Shown: positions 22,956-34,780 of the stretch, in pieces
How positions within the stretch are numbered: the stretch's first letter is position 1
Layout of the letters: each line of letters opens with the position of its first letter
Assembly: GCA_028583415.1 (NCBI GenBank)
Contig: CM053265.1
Location: 20,468,830 to 20,532,829 of the forward strand
Direction of reading: 5' to 3'
DNA length: 64,000 bases
Source: Protea cynaroides
Lineage: Eukaryota; Streptophyta; Magnoliopsida; Proteales; Proteaceae
The notes under the pieces: generated by a model
Told to the model about the DNA's origin: nothing
The model's input: the letters and a program-made list of their open reading frames with translations, nothing else
Databases searched by the model: none
Position numbers and translations under genes: made by a program

Positions 22956-23130
22956 TCAGGTCATCTACTTATTGGGGTAGTCTTTGACTTCAGTTCAAAC
23001 CTCCGATTTGATCTTATAGTGATTGGCAGAGCGCAATACTATAAACCAGGGGGGTAATGTAGTGTAGTACTTTGTGAAGAAGATGTAGTGTAGTTACTTT
23101 GTGAAGGAGAAAAGCGAAGTGTAAAGGAGA

Positions 23131-23136
23131 AATAAA
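23131..23136 (+). terminator. Possible polyadenylation signal for the Tat sense transcript
   Basis: AATAAA followed by ATGTATTGATAAG, between the 27-bp array and the antisense gene. It is only a motif match; Tat genomic RNA would normally end in the 3' LTR. Confidence 0.25.
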
Positions 23137-23212
23137 ATGTATTGATAAGTAACATGGCCCAAGAGGCTTACAAAAAAAAATCATTATGAATCAGTTTTGT
23201 CCCTTGAGAAGC

Positions 23213-26200
23213 TCATTCTATCAGAGGTGCATCCATGGGAGGTGTTTCGGAGGATGTCGTGTTAGGGGTTTCTTTTGAAGGGACAGAAGAGGGATCTTCG
23301 GGGGTTATTCTTAGAGTTTCCTGCGGAAAAAAAAATAGAGAGAGGAGCGACCTCTTGAGGAGAAGGCACCACTACTATCTCGGTGCTAGAAACCATTAGA
23401 GGAGGAAGGTTCGAAGGTTGACCGATTTTATCCCGAATCACTTTATTCATGAGAGTGACACAGGAAAGGTTGAAGGTAGGAAGATGAACAGACATCTGCG
23501 AATGAACCACGAGGAGGGCTTCTCTGATGGCTCGAGCTCTCTCTTTCCTGAAAAGGCCCTCCATGTCATCAGATTCCAGCAATGCTCTCAGAGTCTTCTC
23601 CTTATCCTATGCTAAAGTGGCATGGGTCTGCGACAGGTCTTGGGTTAGGCGATCTGCGATTGCTTGGGCTTGGGCCAGTTCTTTAACCAGACGAGTTATG
23701 GAAGACTGCATGTCGACACCCTGATCCTTTATGACGGCTACCTCCTCTTTGAGGGCTCTCTCCCTGGTCAAGGTATGGGTCAATTTAACCTGCAACCTAT
23801 CGCTCTCTGTAAACAAATTGGCCTTCTCCCTTATCAGTTCGTCACGGGCCTCCTGGAGATCCTTGACTTCCTGTTCCAATTGATTGTTGAGATCGGAGGT
23901 TGCTTTGAGCTGGTCCGACATAACTTCATTGAGTAGCCGCACATTTGCCAGTTTTTTCTGGGCGACCTCGAAGACTTTGGCATGGGTGGTGAAGTGCTCA
24001 TCAAGCCGCCTATACCTAGTCTTCTCATCGGCCAGCCACCTACTACTCATGTCCAAAGATGCTTCAGCAGAGCGCCATTTTATGTCAAGTTCCTTGGCCT
24101 GATCATCTTCCTACTTGAGCTGATCGTCTGCCTCCTTGGCACGTGTCTCTGCGTTATCTCTCTCCTGTTTGACCACTTCCAGCTCATCAGATAGATTGTC
24201 TCTCTCCTTGACCCAGTTCTCCTCGGCCTCGGCCTGAGCAAGAATGGCAGCATCCCTATCACGAATGGCTTGATCATGCTGCACCTCCTTCAGCTTGCGG
24301 ATGGAGCTCACCAGCATCTTACAGTAGTAATTTTTTCCGTACATTAACTGCGAAACATATCAAAAGAAGAAGAAGAAATATCAGATATGTACATGCCAAA
24401 AAAAAAAGGAGAGTTTTACCTGGTACAAGGTTACACATTGACCCTGATCGATGTTCTCAAGCTTGGCTTGCTTGATGTGCGTCTGCAGAGAGGCAGGCAT
24501 GATGAACTATCTCCTGAGCCACCGAGCGGTCAAATAGCCCCGTATTTGTGGTAAGGACTTTACAAGGGGGAGTGAACAACATTGGCTCCGCTGTGGAACT
24601 TGAGTCAGCGATGGGAGGAATCAAACCTGTAGTAAAGGCCACGGCGGAGCTCATACTTGAGGTCGAAGTGGGACGATGGATCATGATAGCAGGAGAAATG
24701 GCTGGGCCCTTGTCTTTGGTGCTGTCCTCTGTGGGTAGGCCGGAAGGTGAAGATTGTACTGGCATAAAGGAGGTGGTTATCTGGGGAAAAGTGGAAGGGG
24801 CTAAAGGGGGCAAGTCTCCGGACAAGGGTAGAAAAGAGGTTACCATGGTCGAATCTGTGGGAACCGATGGTAAATCTGTGGGTGTTGTAGTAAAGGTTGC
24901 TATGCTCGAAAGCTGTGGTGTTGTTGCTACTATGGTGCCTGCCATAGTTTGTGCTGCACCGGGAAAAGAACCGGAGGCAAGGCTTGCTTCTGTGGAACTG
25001 GGAGGGGCATGAGTAACCTCTGGGATGATGGTGGTAGTAGTGTCGAGAGAGGCCCTGCTTGATAGGCTGGCGGGCGCAAAGTCGATGGTCACATCTGATG
25101 GGGGCAAAGATTGTAATGGCGGAAGGCCAGCGAAATCCTTTATAGAATGTCTTGAGGAGTGTCCTCAGGATAGATGAGTTTGGGGGTCTCAGAGGCGATC
25201 TTCCTTCTCTTTGATTGATGCAATGTCTCAGAAACGGTTGCTTGGTCATCATCCTCTGTACAAAACAGGAAAGACAAAACACTCAGAACTATAGGGTTGG
25301 GGGTCGATACATTAAAAAATGGAAAGCACATAAGAACAGGGTATACCATTCTCTGTGATGTCGATGATCGGAGGGACAATCGGCTCTTCTGTATGGGTTG
25401 TAGGATCAAAGGCTTAAGAAGAAGATCCTCCCGTCGACTCAGGTTCGGTGGGTTGATCAGCTGGGATTGCAGGGTCAAAAGATGGAGGCGCATCCTCTGA
25501 AGGTGGTAGAGGGATTTCTACAGAAAGGGCACGGGCCTTGTCCGCAGCCCTCTCAAGAGCCTCTAGTTTTCGGGCCACAGTGGAAATTATTTCCTCCCTT
25601 TCCTTCTTCTGATGACGGAACAAGTCTACTCCCATCAGATCCTCCCACATGCTGTCGTCAAGACCCTCCACTGCATCAAGAAGCATCATTGAGGTGTTAG
25701 GGGTCGAATCAAAGCACAAAATAAAGTAAAGAATGAAGGACAAATTAGTGTGATCGGGGGAGGGAACTTACTCAGCCCGTACAGGAACAAGAACTTGTTG
25801 TGGCCGAGGTCCTTATACTGGACTGCTCTCCCTCTTTCTTCTACCTTTTGAAGGGTCTCCATCTCAAGCGGTGTTAAGATCGGGGCGACCCCTACCATTG
25901 AGGGATCGATAAACTGCCATCAGTTACCAATGGGAAAGGCGTGCATGCCCATTAGGCTATAGCCTCGTCTCACTATGGCTCCGAAGAATTTCTCCTTCTA
26001 ATGGGGGACTGAGGAAGGGGTGGATTCGACCATGGGGAAAACCACATCTAAATTCTGACGGAAGAAGTAATAGGTGTCATTCGGCTCGGTTTTGTGGGTC
26101 CGGGGGTTATTCCAAGGAATCGCCCCCAGGTTAAATAAAAACTGGAAAAACCTCAGAGTGGGAGGCTCACGACAATGGAGGAAGAAGATGATGAAGGAAT

Positions 26201-26611
26201 GGATATGGGCCCAGGAATTGGGTGGAAGCTTGGTAGGGGCTAAGCCGTAATAACCCAAATCTCGAATACGAGAGGGTGGCAAGGGAAGTGGAAACTGGAG
26301 AGGAACATATTGTAATTTATCACCATCCTATGAGAATAAGGATGGCAGGCTCGGTCTTCGGGCTCTGGAACTATCAGCTCAACAGAATTGGAAATTAGGA
26401 AAGAAGCCCTAAGATCCTGGAGTTTAGAAGCAGTCATTAGGGGTTTCATGGAAGATGCCACACAGTAAGGACCGGTCTAACCGGAGACATCCTGGGGAGG
26501 ACTGTCAGGGTTACCACTTGAGCTACCCTCACCCTGGGTAGATCGCTGGATCTGCAATCGACGTAGGGTAGGCTCAGAGGCACGGCTGACAATGGCCTTA
26601 TCGCGAGCCAT
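23213..26611 (-). pseudogene. Tat antisense ORF: putative gypsy-type transposon domain plus coiled coil, spliced
   Basis: Minus-strand gene starting at the ATG at 26611 (MARDKAIVSRASEPTLRR) and ending at the stop at 23213-23215 (TPPMDAPLIE). The N-terminal third (YYGLAPTKLPPNSWAHIHSF, FNLGAIPWNNP) resembles the plant 'putative gypsy type transposon' domain found in antisense ORFs of Tat elements. The C-terminal third is a long charged coiled coil (EEVAVIKDQ, LANVRLLNEV, QLEQEVKDLQEARDEL). GT-AG introns are visible, for example 24419-24348, one near 25349-25253 and one near 25770-25670. Several in-frame stops are present, for example near 26475 and between 24111 and 24056. Function is unknown in the family. 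Confidence 0.75.
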
Positions 26612-27221
26612 GACTGGTTAGAGGTGAAATAATGGAAATTCAAAAAAGAATAAAGGTGGGAACTTACTCGAAAGACAAGCAGATCACCGAAAACCTCTTG
26701 CAATGGAGAAAGAGCGCTCTGAGCAAGATCAAATACACCAGACGGAGAAGCTTAAGGCAATGTAAATCCTCGGGGAGCACTGTAGACGTTCAAATGTGAG
26801 GAAGAAGATGAGAGAAGAAGGTGGGATTTTATAAGTTTGCTGACAGGCGGGTCCCATCTGGCAGTCATGATGGTTTCAAGCGGTGTGACCATCATTCAAA
26901 ATCGTAGATGTGACATTTAGACAGGGAAGCGACGCATGGACGGTCACGATGGATGAGAAATGGTGGGATTGACGCTGATAGCTCGAAATAATGGTTCGAT
27001 CAAAACGGAAACGTTGTCGGGTGCATTCAATTAGGGCTCACTCAGACCGTTATGGAACGTTACATACGTTGCGTAAGAGAAGCGGGCTTTCAAAACTTTG
27101 AGAAAGTGGAAGAGAAGGTGGCTCATAAGTACTGTAACAACAGGGAACCTATTGAGACATATACGCGTGCGGAAGACTGAAGCATTTTCCCCATAAATGT
27201 GTTTCCTTTGGTTGAAACGAC

Positions 27222-27244
27222 GTGGAGGAGGCAAAAAGGGGTTC
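27222..27244 (+). promoter_or_regulatory. Polypurine tract of the Tat element
   Basis: GGAGGAGGCAAAAAGGGG lies immediately before the 3' LTR, where the plus-strand primer is expected. Confidence 0.8.
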
Positions 27245-28490
27245 TGTTAGGGAAAAATAGTAATGGATACAAATCTGACTGTCAATGGGGAATTTAAGAT
27301 GATCCTTGAGAAAAGGACACGTGGCATGCATCTATGGGGCGAAGAATGAGAATAAGAGATGTCCGAAAAAGGCTAACGCGCGTAGCAAAGAAAACGGATG
27401 CGCTAACGCGCAACGGCTTTCGCGCGTCGCGCTCAAGCACTCGAAAGCCGGAGCTGATCTATGATCACCCTCCGTTTTCTCGCAGCTTGACGTTGCCCCG
27501 CTTGCTGCTGAAAAACGTAATAGGCTAGCGCGGCTCGCTTCGCTCTGAAAGCGGAGCTCGCTGCTTGACTTGGCATTGCCCCGCTTGCTGCTTGCTAGTT
27601 TTTCCATCATCCAATCCACAACAAATCGAATGAAACAAGCAATAGGACATCACTCTGACTGACTGACTAAGGATTTTCAGGGAGCTCGGAGCCTGATGCC
27701 CCTCGCCGTCTTGGCAAGGTTTGGCAATGAGACAAAGAACTCGTGTTCGACCCCCCAGGGTGATCCAGACATGATGGGACCAATTAATGGAGGTAGTTGG
27801 GCATTTAATGGACAGCCATTAATGTTCATAAATACTAACACCAACCATAAATGCCAAGTAGGCCGATTTGATCAGCCAGGTCACCATATCATGGACCGAA
27901 TCAGCAAAAAGCAGGACTGGCACTTGATGAAAGTGTAAGGACAGAGACAAACATCAGAAAATATGGAGGACGTAGACTATAAGGGGGTCAAAGAAGGCCA
28001 AAGGGGGTCGTAAGCGGCTGACAAGACATCCCAGCGCCGCCCTAAGGGGTCGTAACCTCTCAAACCTACTGTTCCCTAGGAGGCTAATGATCGAGATGGT
28101 GGTAGGTGTGGAGAGGCTTGTCTGAAAAGCTTCCTCTAGGACTTATATATAGCAAAAGGATATCAATTGCAAGGGGATTCAGAATTTCCATGTCATAAGA
28201 AAAAACATCTTAACCAGGTATTAATCCTCTTGTGTTTTACTCTGTCCATGGTTCTAAGATCTTACTTCATTGGAGAGGAAGGGAAGATGGTGGTCGCTCC
28301 AGTATCTCAAGGAACCCCCATCTTCAAGGAGCTCTAGTGTTCCACAAAGAGCTCCGTACTACGTGTCCCTGGAGGTCTCTAACTTTAGCATCAGAGTGGC
28401 CCCGGCGTATATCCCGCCCACTTTCTTGTTGTGTAGGTATTTCATCTACGTGGCAGGATTGGAGAAGCTGAACGGATTCCATCGACAGTA
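27245..28490 (+). repeat. 3' LTR of the Tat element, with a foreign insert
   Basis: It begins TGTTAGGGAAAAA and ends TCGACAGTA (terminal CA mutated to TA). Without the insert at 27371-27735 it is about 881 bp, like the 5' LTR (878 bp). It is followed by TSD AAACT. Confidence 0.92.
27371..27735. other. GC-rich insert in the 3' LTR, probably organellar (mitochondrial) DNA
   Basis: The 5' LTR shows the unbroken site GTCCGAAAAAAGAACTCG. In the 3' LTR 365 bp sit between GAAAAA and AGAACTCG with no target duplication. The insert is rich in GCG/CGC steps (GCTAACGCGCAACGGC, TTTCGCGCGTCGCGC), unlike anything around it, and its style resembles plant mitochondrial intergenic DNA. Lack of TSD and of inverted ends argues against a transposon and for DNA captured during break repair. 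The organellar origin is inference from composition. Confidence 0.5.
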
Positions 28491-28495
28491 AAACT

Positions 28496-28575
28496 CAAAT
28501 TTTGTAAATGTACCTTTTTGATTGCTCAACTTTCTGCTCATAAAGCATGACGACTGGTCTTTTGCTACCCTCCAA
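28496..28575 (-). mobile_element. RTE LINE remnant, piece upstream of the Tat insertion
   Basis: In minus sense it reads ...GACCAGTCGTCATGCTTTAT and GAGCAGAAAGTTGAGC, matching the RTE stretch that encodes MxYGAExWAVKK just before the EMRML motif found at 15421. It therefore joins seamlessly to the piece at 15085-15421. Confidence 0.55.
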
Positions 28576-28983
28576 GACATCCATTAGTTGTAATGATATG
28601 CATCAACTGCAAACCATTCCAGAAGCATTACATCCATCCAATGAAAAAATGTTCCAAAATATAATGAAAACGCTCTCTCTTCCATATCTACTCGACATCA
28701 ATCAAGTAAATAAAGACAGAATGGAAAAAGAACAAAGAAATAAATTTCAGAAAGAAAAAAACTACAACCAAAATGTAAACCTGATGCCTGAAAGAATAGA
28801 TCAATCATCATTGAGGATTCCAGTGATGTATAAAGAACATGAAATTTCTAGCAACATACATAGAATGCCTTCCAATAAAGAAAGCCTGTCTCATTCTACG
28901 CAAACTCATATTGAAGTTCAAAAGAAAGGTGTCATCCTCACATTCTCCATCACCACATCCGAACCACTAATTTGCTCTTAAGC
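28576..28983. other. No recognised gene
   Basis: It contains one 144-codon plus-strand open frame (28547-28981) of lysine/asparagine-rich composition without any domain I recognise. Base composition is that of intergenic DNA and I do not call it a gene. Confidence 0.4.
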
Positions 28984-28988
28984 ATATA

Positions 28989-29462
28989 TATTGGGAATAG
29001 TTTCACATTGCTAATGAGATTGGAATCTTGGGTCCTTATATATGGAGAGTCTCTTCACTTACTAGTTCAAACTTTTGAGTTGGAAACTTGACATGGTGTC
29101 AGAGCTTCAAGTTCCCTCTCGTAGTAATCCTAAAAAGAGAGCAGATGCGCAAAGAGAGACTATGGTCACCCGAAGAGAGACGGTCACCCAAAAGAGGGAC
29201 AGTCACAGACATGTCACCTAAAAAGAGGGACAGTCATTGACCCAAAAAGGGGGACCAGTTACCTGACAGAGGGACCAAGTCATCTAGAAAGTGTCATGTA
29301 TTGCCACATATACTATCTCATAAATACCACCCAACAACATAATTACATATGAGGGGAAGTATTGGGAATAGTCCTACACTGCTAATGAGATCGGAACCTT
29401 GGGTCCTTATATATGGAGTCACTCCACTTACTAGTTCGAACTTTTGAGTTGAAAACTTGACA
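28989..29462 (+). mobile_element. TRIM (miniature LTR retrotransposon), complete
   Basis: Two ~104-bp direct repeats (28989-29093 and 29360-29462, both starting TATTGGGAATAGT and ending CTTGACA) flank only 266 bp. The inner side of the first has the primer site TGGTGTCAGAGC (29094-29105, initiator-Met tRNA type, one change). The second is preceded by the purine tract GAGGGGAAG. The 5-bp duplication ATATA lies at 28984-28988 and 29463-29467. The interior has no ORF but repeats AAAGAGGGACAGTCA-like units. These are the defining features of a terminal-repeat retrotransposon in miniature. Confidence 0.88.
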
Positions 29463-29467
29463 ATATA

Positions 29468-29816
29468 ATCATCCATTCAAATGCTCTAACATGTGGCAAG
29501 GATTTGAGGGTTTAATTAAGCTATCACAATTTGTAAAGCACTTAACACAGCATTCATCATATCCTTCTTAGTTTAATTAGTTCATATACAAAACCCCACA
29601 GATGCAGATCCCTCCCAGCAGAACTGTGAGATCCAAGTAGGGATGCTGCAACATCTAAAAATATCTGGTTCTGCACTACTATTCTCCATAAACTATCCAA
29701 TTATTGGTCCTAACCCGTAAAACTGCTTCTTGAGTGTAATTTATTCAAACTACTTTCAGATGTTGGAAACTAAGCCCTTCACTCTTTAAAGGAGCAAAGT
29801 TCCTTCCAGGCGTTCA
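29468..29816. other. No gene seen
   Basis: AT-rich single-copy-looking sequence between the TRIM and the duplicated host segment. No ORF or repeat of note. Confidence 0.5.
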
Positions 29817-29889
29817 GGTGGTACATCTGCCACAAACCCTTCCACAACCATTAATTCAAATTAGTTGGGCAGGTAAGACCAGTGGACCA

Positions 29890-32800
29890 TGTCATACCCC
29901 AATTTTGAACCAACCAGAATGGTGTGGTGAACCGTCTATGAACCAATGGTTCAACCAGGATCTCGTGTAGGCCGTGTCTATTTGATTAAACCAGATACAA
30001 CCACAACCATAAGCAGAGTAAATAAACAATAGCGGAAGTCTTTAATATAAATGAACTGAGTATCTAACAGTGATAACATAATTAATTATCCAATTATCTC
30101 TAAATGACTAAAGACATAAAATAAAATAAAGTAATCTATTACATGTTCTGATAATCCAACAACTAAATCTAATCGAAAACACATGATTTGCACTTACATG
30201 ACGAATCATGCGACTCCACCATAGCTTCCACATCCATTAGAGCAACATGTTCGTACATTGGTGCATTCATATAATCTTCCACGGTAGGACCTGCATCATC
30301 AACTAAAATATTCGACGTCGAAAGGGTGAGCACACATCATGGCTCAGTGAGAAAACAAAACAATGCAACAAACATATGCATGCATTCAATTCATATCTTT
30401 GGTTTGATTTATAAGTTTACAATGTACAATAGAAAGGATTGGTGGTCGCCACACCTCTATACACGAGTGTGTGAAGCCGCCCAATGGATCAAACACCATT
30501 GTCGTCCCACATGCACCTATCATGGAATAGAGATAGAGCTAAAGTGCCCGGATCAAACACCGCATAACACTTCCCCTGATGCCCTACCTACCAACACGTA
30601 AGCCCCTATTGGCAAGGGCTTGCAAATTGAGCTCGCAACTAACCAATCCTAATGTCAAACAGTGTATCCAAGTTCTCACCCCAGCATCCCTCAATACATC
30701 CATAGAGATAGAGCTAAGGCCCCCCCGGTAAAGTCAGAGACTACACGGTCCGAGACCACCTCCCCTAATGCCCTACGACATAATAGTTCTACTAAGATAA
30801 TGGCTATATGATGATGTTAGTGGACAAGACTTAAGTAGAGATAGAGCTAGAGTCTGGTGACTAGGATGAACCACAATATCACGTCCTCCCCCTAATGCTC
30901 CACTCACATCAAGCACACTAACCACACACATACATTCACATGCCTATTCCTAGCATCATTATCATCATCATGTTATAAATAAACAGAATTAAATATGCAT
31001 GAGCAGTAATAGCAGGAATATTAGATGACACGTGAAATGCACATTACAAGCATACAAGCATAGAATCATTCATGGCATTGAACTCAATTAGTAAAATAGT
31101 TTATTATTAGCCAATTAATTTAGGTCTTGTTCCCTCACCTTTGGTCGATGGTTGTTCCTCTTCAAGCTTTGTAAATCACTTTTAGATCACTTGAAAACCT
31201 AAAAAATTTATATATTTTAAATTAGAGTTTATTTCCAGTAATTCAAACTTCCAAAAACTGAGTTGTCGCAGGTGTGGTTGCACCTGTGGTCTCAGTTTCT
31301 GCGATCACAGGGTATGTGGTCTCAAGGTGTGGTCGCATATCATGTGACCATACATGCGACCACACCCTCCCTGAATTTTCCCCGAGGGCGTGTGGTCGCT
31401 ATGTGTAAGACCCATGTCAATCTAACCCGGTCTTACCACCTTGAACCAGGTCTACCCATCATGGTCGAGTCAAATGGACCAAGGGCATGAAGGAGATCGA
31501 GATCCCAGGTATGAAATCGACCCAAAAACACTTAATTCTAGGGGAGGGTCGCACACCCAGCTAAGCGGTCGGACCTCCCAAACCAGGAAGATCGACCCTC
31601 AGTTTTTGAGGGAGGGTCGGACAGCTTAAGACCCTAGGGTCGACGGGATCATCGACCCTCCCATCGACCCTCGGTTTCTGACGAAAACTGAAATTAGGAA
31701 ATTTCCTGATTTTCGGTTGGGATTCTTTCCAAATCTCAATGGGATTATTATAGGACATTCCTAGTCTATTTAAAGGACGTCCCTAAGCCACATTCACTCC
31801 TTTCACAATCCTAATTGAATTGAGAGAAAGAGAGAAGAAGGAAAAGAGGAAGAAAGGAGGCTAGGAAGAAGGCTTAGCAAAAATGAGAAGAAATTGCAGA
31901 GAAAAGTAATCTTCTCAGGTATAGATACTAATTCCATGAGTTTCTACAGACCTTAGGTTAGATATGATTGAGTGTAGGATTTCGGAGAAACCCAAACCAT
32001 CCATCCATGGTTAGGTTTTCATGGAAAACCATGGGAGGATGCACGAAAGCTATCTAGATGAATCATACATGGTTCTAGACCATGGAATGAATGTTGAGTG
32101 AACGTAGGAAGCAAGCCATAGGACCCCAAACACGAAGAATGGATTAAAAAGTGGAAATTGGACCAGAGTGCACCAAGGGTCGCACCGAGGGTCGATAGAC
32201 CATCCGACCCTAGGTGTTTCAGACCATCGACCCTCAGCATTCGGGAAGTTCAGAATGCTGGGAGGGTCAATAGACCCATCGACCCTAGCATCGACCCTCA
32301 GTTGACAGAATGGTTTTTAAATTCTGAATTAATTCTAATTAAATTCTATCGACTTTGTTAGGTTTGCTAGCAATATAGTACCGTTATAACAGTGAGTCGA
32401 AAGCTTGGAAAATATCTATTAGCAAGCTAAGGTGAGGAACCTTAACCCCAAACTAAATTGGTTAATAATAAACTGTTTTCTATTTCTTGAGTCCTATGCC
32501 ATGTTTGATTATATGCGAATGTGTTTGTAATGTGCATACAGCATGCCATCCAATATTTCTATTACTTGTTCATGCATATTTACTTTATGGTTTATAACAT
32601 GATGATGATGTTGATGATAGGAATATGCATGTGATTGTATGTGTGTGGTTGGTGTGCTTGATGCGAGAGAGTATCAGGGGAGGTGTGATGAGAACGTCAA
32701 TAAACGTTAACCTTTGGCGGGTCTCAGCACTTTAGCTCTATCTCTAACTCAAGTCTTGTGCATTGACATCGTCGTATCGCCATTACCTTAGCGGAACTAT

Positions 32801-34666
32801 TATGTCGTAGAGTATCGGGGAGGTGGTCTCGGTCCTTGTAGTCTCGACTCTACTGGGGGGTCTTTGCTCTATCTCTATGGATGTTCTGAGGGATGCTGGG
32901 GTGAGGCCTTGGATACACTGTTTGGCATTAGGATTGGTTAGCAGCGAACCCAGTTTGCAAGCCCTAGCTAACAGGGGCTTACGTGTTGGTATAACATTAT
33001 ATAGCAATAAACGTTAACCTTTGTTGTATAATGTTATGGTAGGGTGGATGGGGACGACGATAAACGTTAACCTTCGGGCGGGCTTTCACACCCTGTGTAT
33101 AGAGGCGGTATCAATAAACGTTAACCTTTGATCACCCAACCTTTCTATTGCACATTGCAAACTATAAACCAAGACCAAAGATATGAATTGACTTTTTGCA
33201 TGCATATGTAATGTTGCATTGTTTTGGCTACTCACTGAGCCGTGTTGTGTGCTCACCCCTCGACGTCGAATATTTTTAGTTGATGATGCGGGATATACCT
33301 TGTTGAAGATTATATGAACTTGTCGGCGTATGGAACCGTAGTAGCAGCTATGGATGTTGGAGCTTAAGACGATACACACGACTTCTCTTGCGAGTGCAAC
33401 TCGTGTGTATTCGATTAGATATTTTTACAGTTTTCTTATTTGGATTTATAAGACATGTAGTTGGTATTTACCTATTTATGTCTTAGTTAAACACAAAATA
33501 ATTTGATATTATTTATGGGTATCATTCTAGTACTCAGTTCATATTATTTATAAATTTTCCGCTATTGTGTATTACTCTGATTATGATTGTGGATGCGTGT
33601 AAAGTTTGGATAACCCGGGGATAGCCTATTAGAGATCCTGGTTGAGCCGTTGTTTGTTAGCGGTTCATCACACCATTCTGAACAGTGTGGAATTGGGGTG
33701 TGACACTATGTGTGGTCGCATATCATGCGACCATACATGCGACCACACCCTCCCTGAAACTTTCCCGAGGGTGTATGGTCGGTTATGTATGTCTCGTGTG
33801 GTAGCATATCATGTGACCACACATGCGACGATACCCTCCCTGGAACTTCCCGAGGGTGTGTGGTCAGTTATGTGTCTCGTGTGGTCGCATATCATGCGAC
33901 TACATATGTAATGGTCGACTTTTCCACTCTCAACTCAATTTCTTCATGTTTTGATTCCTTGACTCATCATCATGATCCTTCCTACGATTGTTCTATGGCT
34001 TAAAATTCATATTTTACACAATCCATCATCCTAATAGATTCCTTCATGGATCTCTTAGAATTTGTCCATGGTTTGATGATTGGGGTCCCACTTTGAATCA
34101 CTATCTCCTCCATGATCTATTCTAGGTATTAAACTGATGTGGGGGATGGTTTCATACCTTATACTTGTTAAAGATTCAGAGTTCTCTCTGAATTTCCTTC
34201 TCTTAGTCTTCCTCTTCAGTTCTCCTTCTCTTCCTCCTCTTCTCTTTCTCTTTCAGTTTGAGTTCTAAAAGGATGAAAGAGGCTAAGAGACATCCTATAT
34301 ATAGAGGAAAACCCTCCATATAGAGTCCTACTTAGATTAGGAAAGAACCCCCTTCGGATTAGGAAGGTTTCCTAATCACGGAGTCTGTCTGACTTCGTGT
34401 GGTCGCAAGTGTGGTCGCAAAACCCATCGACCACACAGCTAAAAACTGCAACCACACATCCCAGACTTCTGTGGTCGCTTTATTCTGAGGTATGGTCGAC
34501 CACACCTATTTAGGTATGCGACCACACGCTCTTAATTAGCTAATTTTGGGTTCAATTTCATACCTAGCCTTGTGATTTCTTAATGCACTTGGTCCGCTTG
34601 GCCGGACCATGATAGGGAGGCCTGATACAAGGTGGTAAGATCGGTTAGTACGATACGGGTCTTACA
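29890..34666 (-). mobile_element. Solo LTR of a Tekay-like Gypsy family, minus strand, with a nested LTR
   Basis: In minus sense it starts TGTAAGACCCGTATCG (34666) and ends GGGGTATGACA (29890). Flanks are GACCA (29885-29889) and AACCA (34667-34671), a TSD with one change. Net length is about 2.47 kb after removing the nested LTR at 31404-33705 and one CTATG. A TATA region (TATATAGGATGTCTC in minus sense) lies near 34307-34293. It is related at both ends to the LTR of the element at 55952-64000. No internal element sequence is present, so it arose by LTR-LTR recombination. Confidence 0.85.
31404..33705 (+). mobile_element. Solo LTR of the same family, plus strand, nested
   Basis: It starts TGTAAGACCCATGTC and ends GGGGTGTGACA, with a perfect 5-bp TSD CTATG (31399-31403, 33706-33710). 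It sits inside the minus-strand solo LTR. TATA-like TATTTAAAGGACGTCC lies near 31769. It differs from its relatives in its palindromic-repeat block (GGGTCGAT/ATCGACCC type, about 31540-31680 and 32165-32300) and in four copies of a 19-bp motif in its second half. Confidence 0.92.
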
Positions 34667-34780
34667 AACCATGTAAGCATGCTTGGCTGGGTGGATCAAT
34701 TTTAACATGTTGGGTGATGATCTCACCCTTCCCACTGTTGGATCAGATGGTACATTGCCACAAACGCTTCTACAACCATC

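Larger units (their letters stand above)
15422..28490 (+). mobile_element. Tat-lineage Ty3/Gypsy retrotransposon, complete but heavily mutated
   Basis: A 13.1-kb element with LTRs at 15422-16299 and 27245-28490 and a perfect 5-bp TSD AAACT (15417-15421 and 28491-28495). It has a primer site TGGCGCCCACCGTGGGG, gag, protease, reverse transcriptase, RNase H, a second archaeal-type RNase H and integrase. After these comes a large gene on the opposite strand before the 3' LTR. Dual RNase H and the extra antisense ORF are known marks of the Tat lineage. LTRs are visibly diverged (about 10% over the first 125 bp) and coding regions contain many stops, so it is an old insertion. Confidence 0.93.

Noticed and set aside
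24548..25012. 154-codon plus-strand frame
   Set aside because: Antisense shadow of the Tat antisense gene, whose minus-strand frame has domain, coiled-coil and splice-site support.
28547..28981. 144-codon open frame
   Set aside because: Lys/Asn/Ser-rich, no recognisable domain, overlaps an RTE remnant at its start; likely chance.
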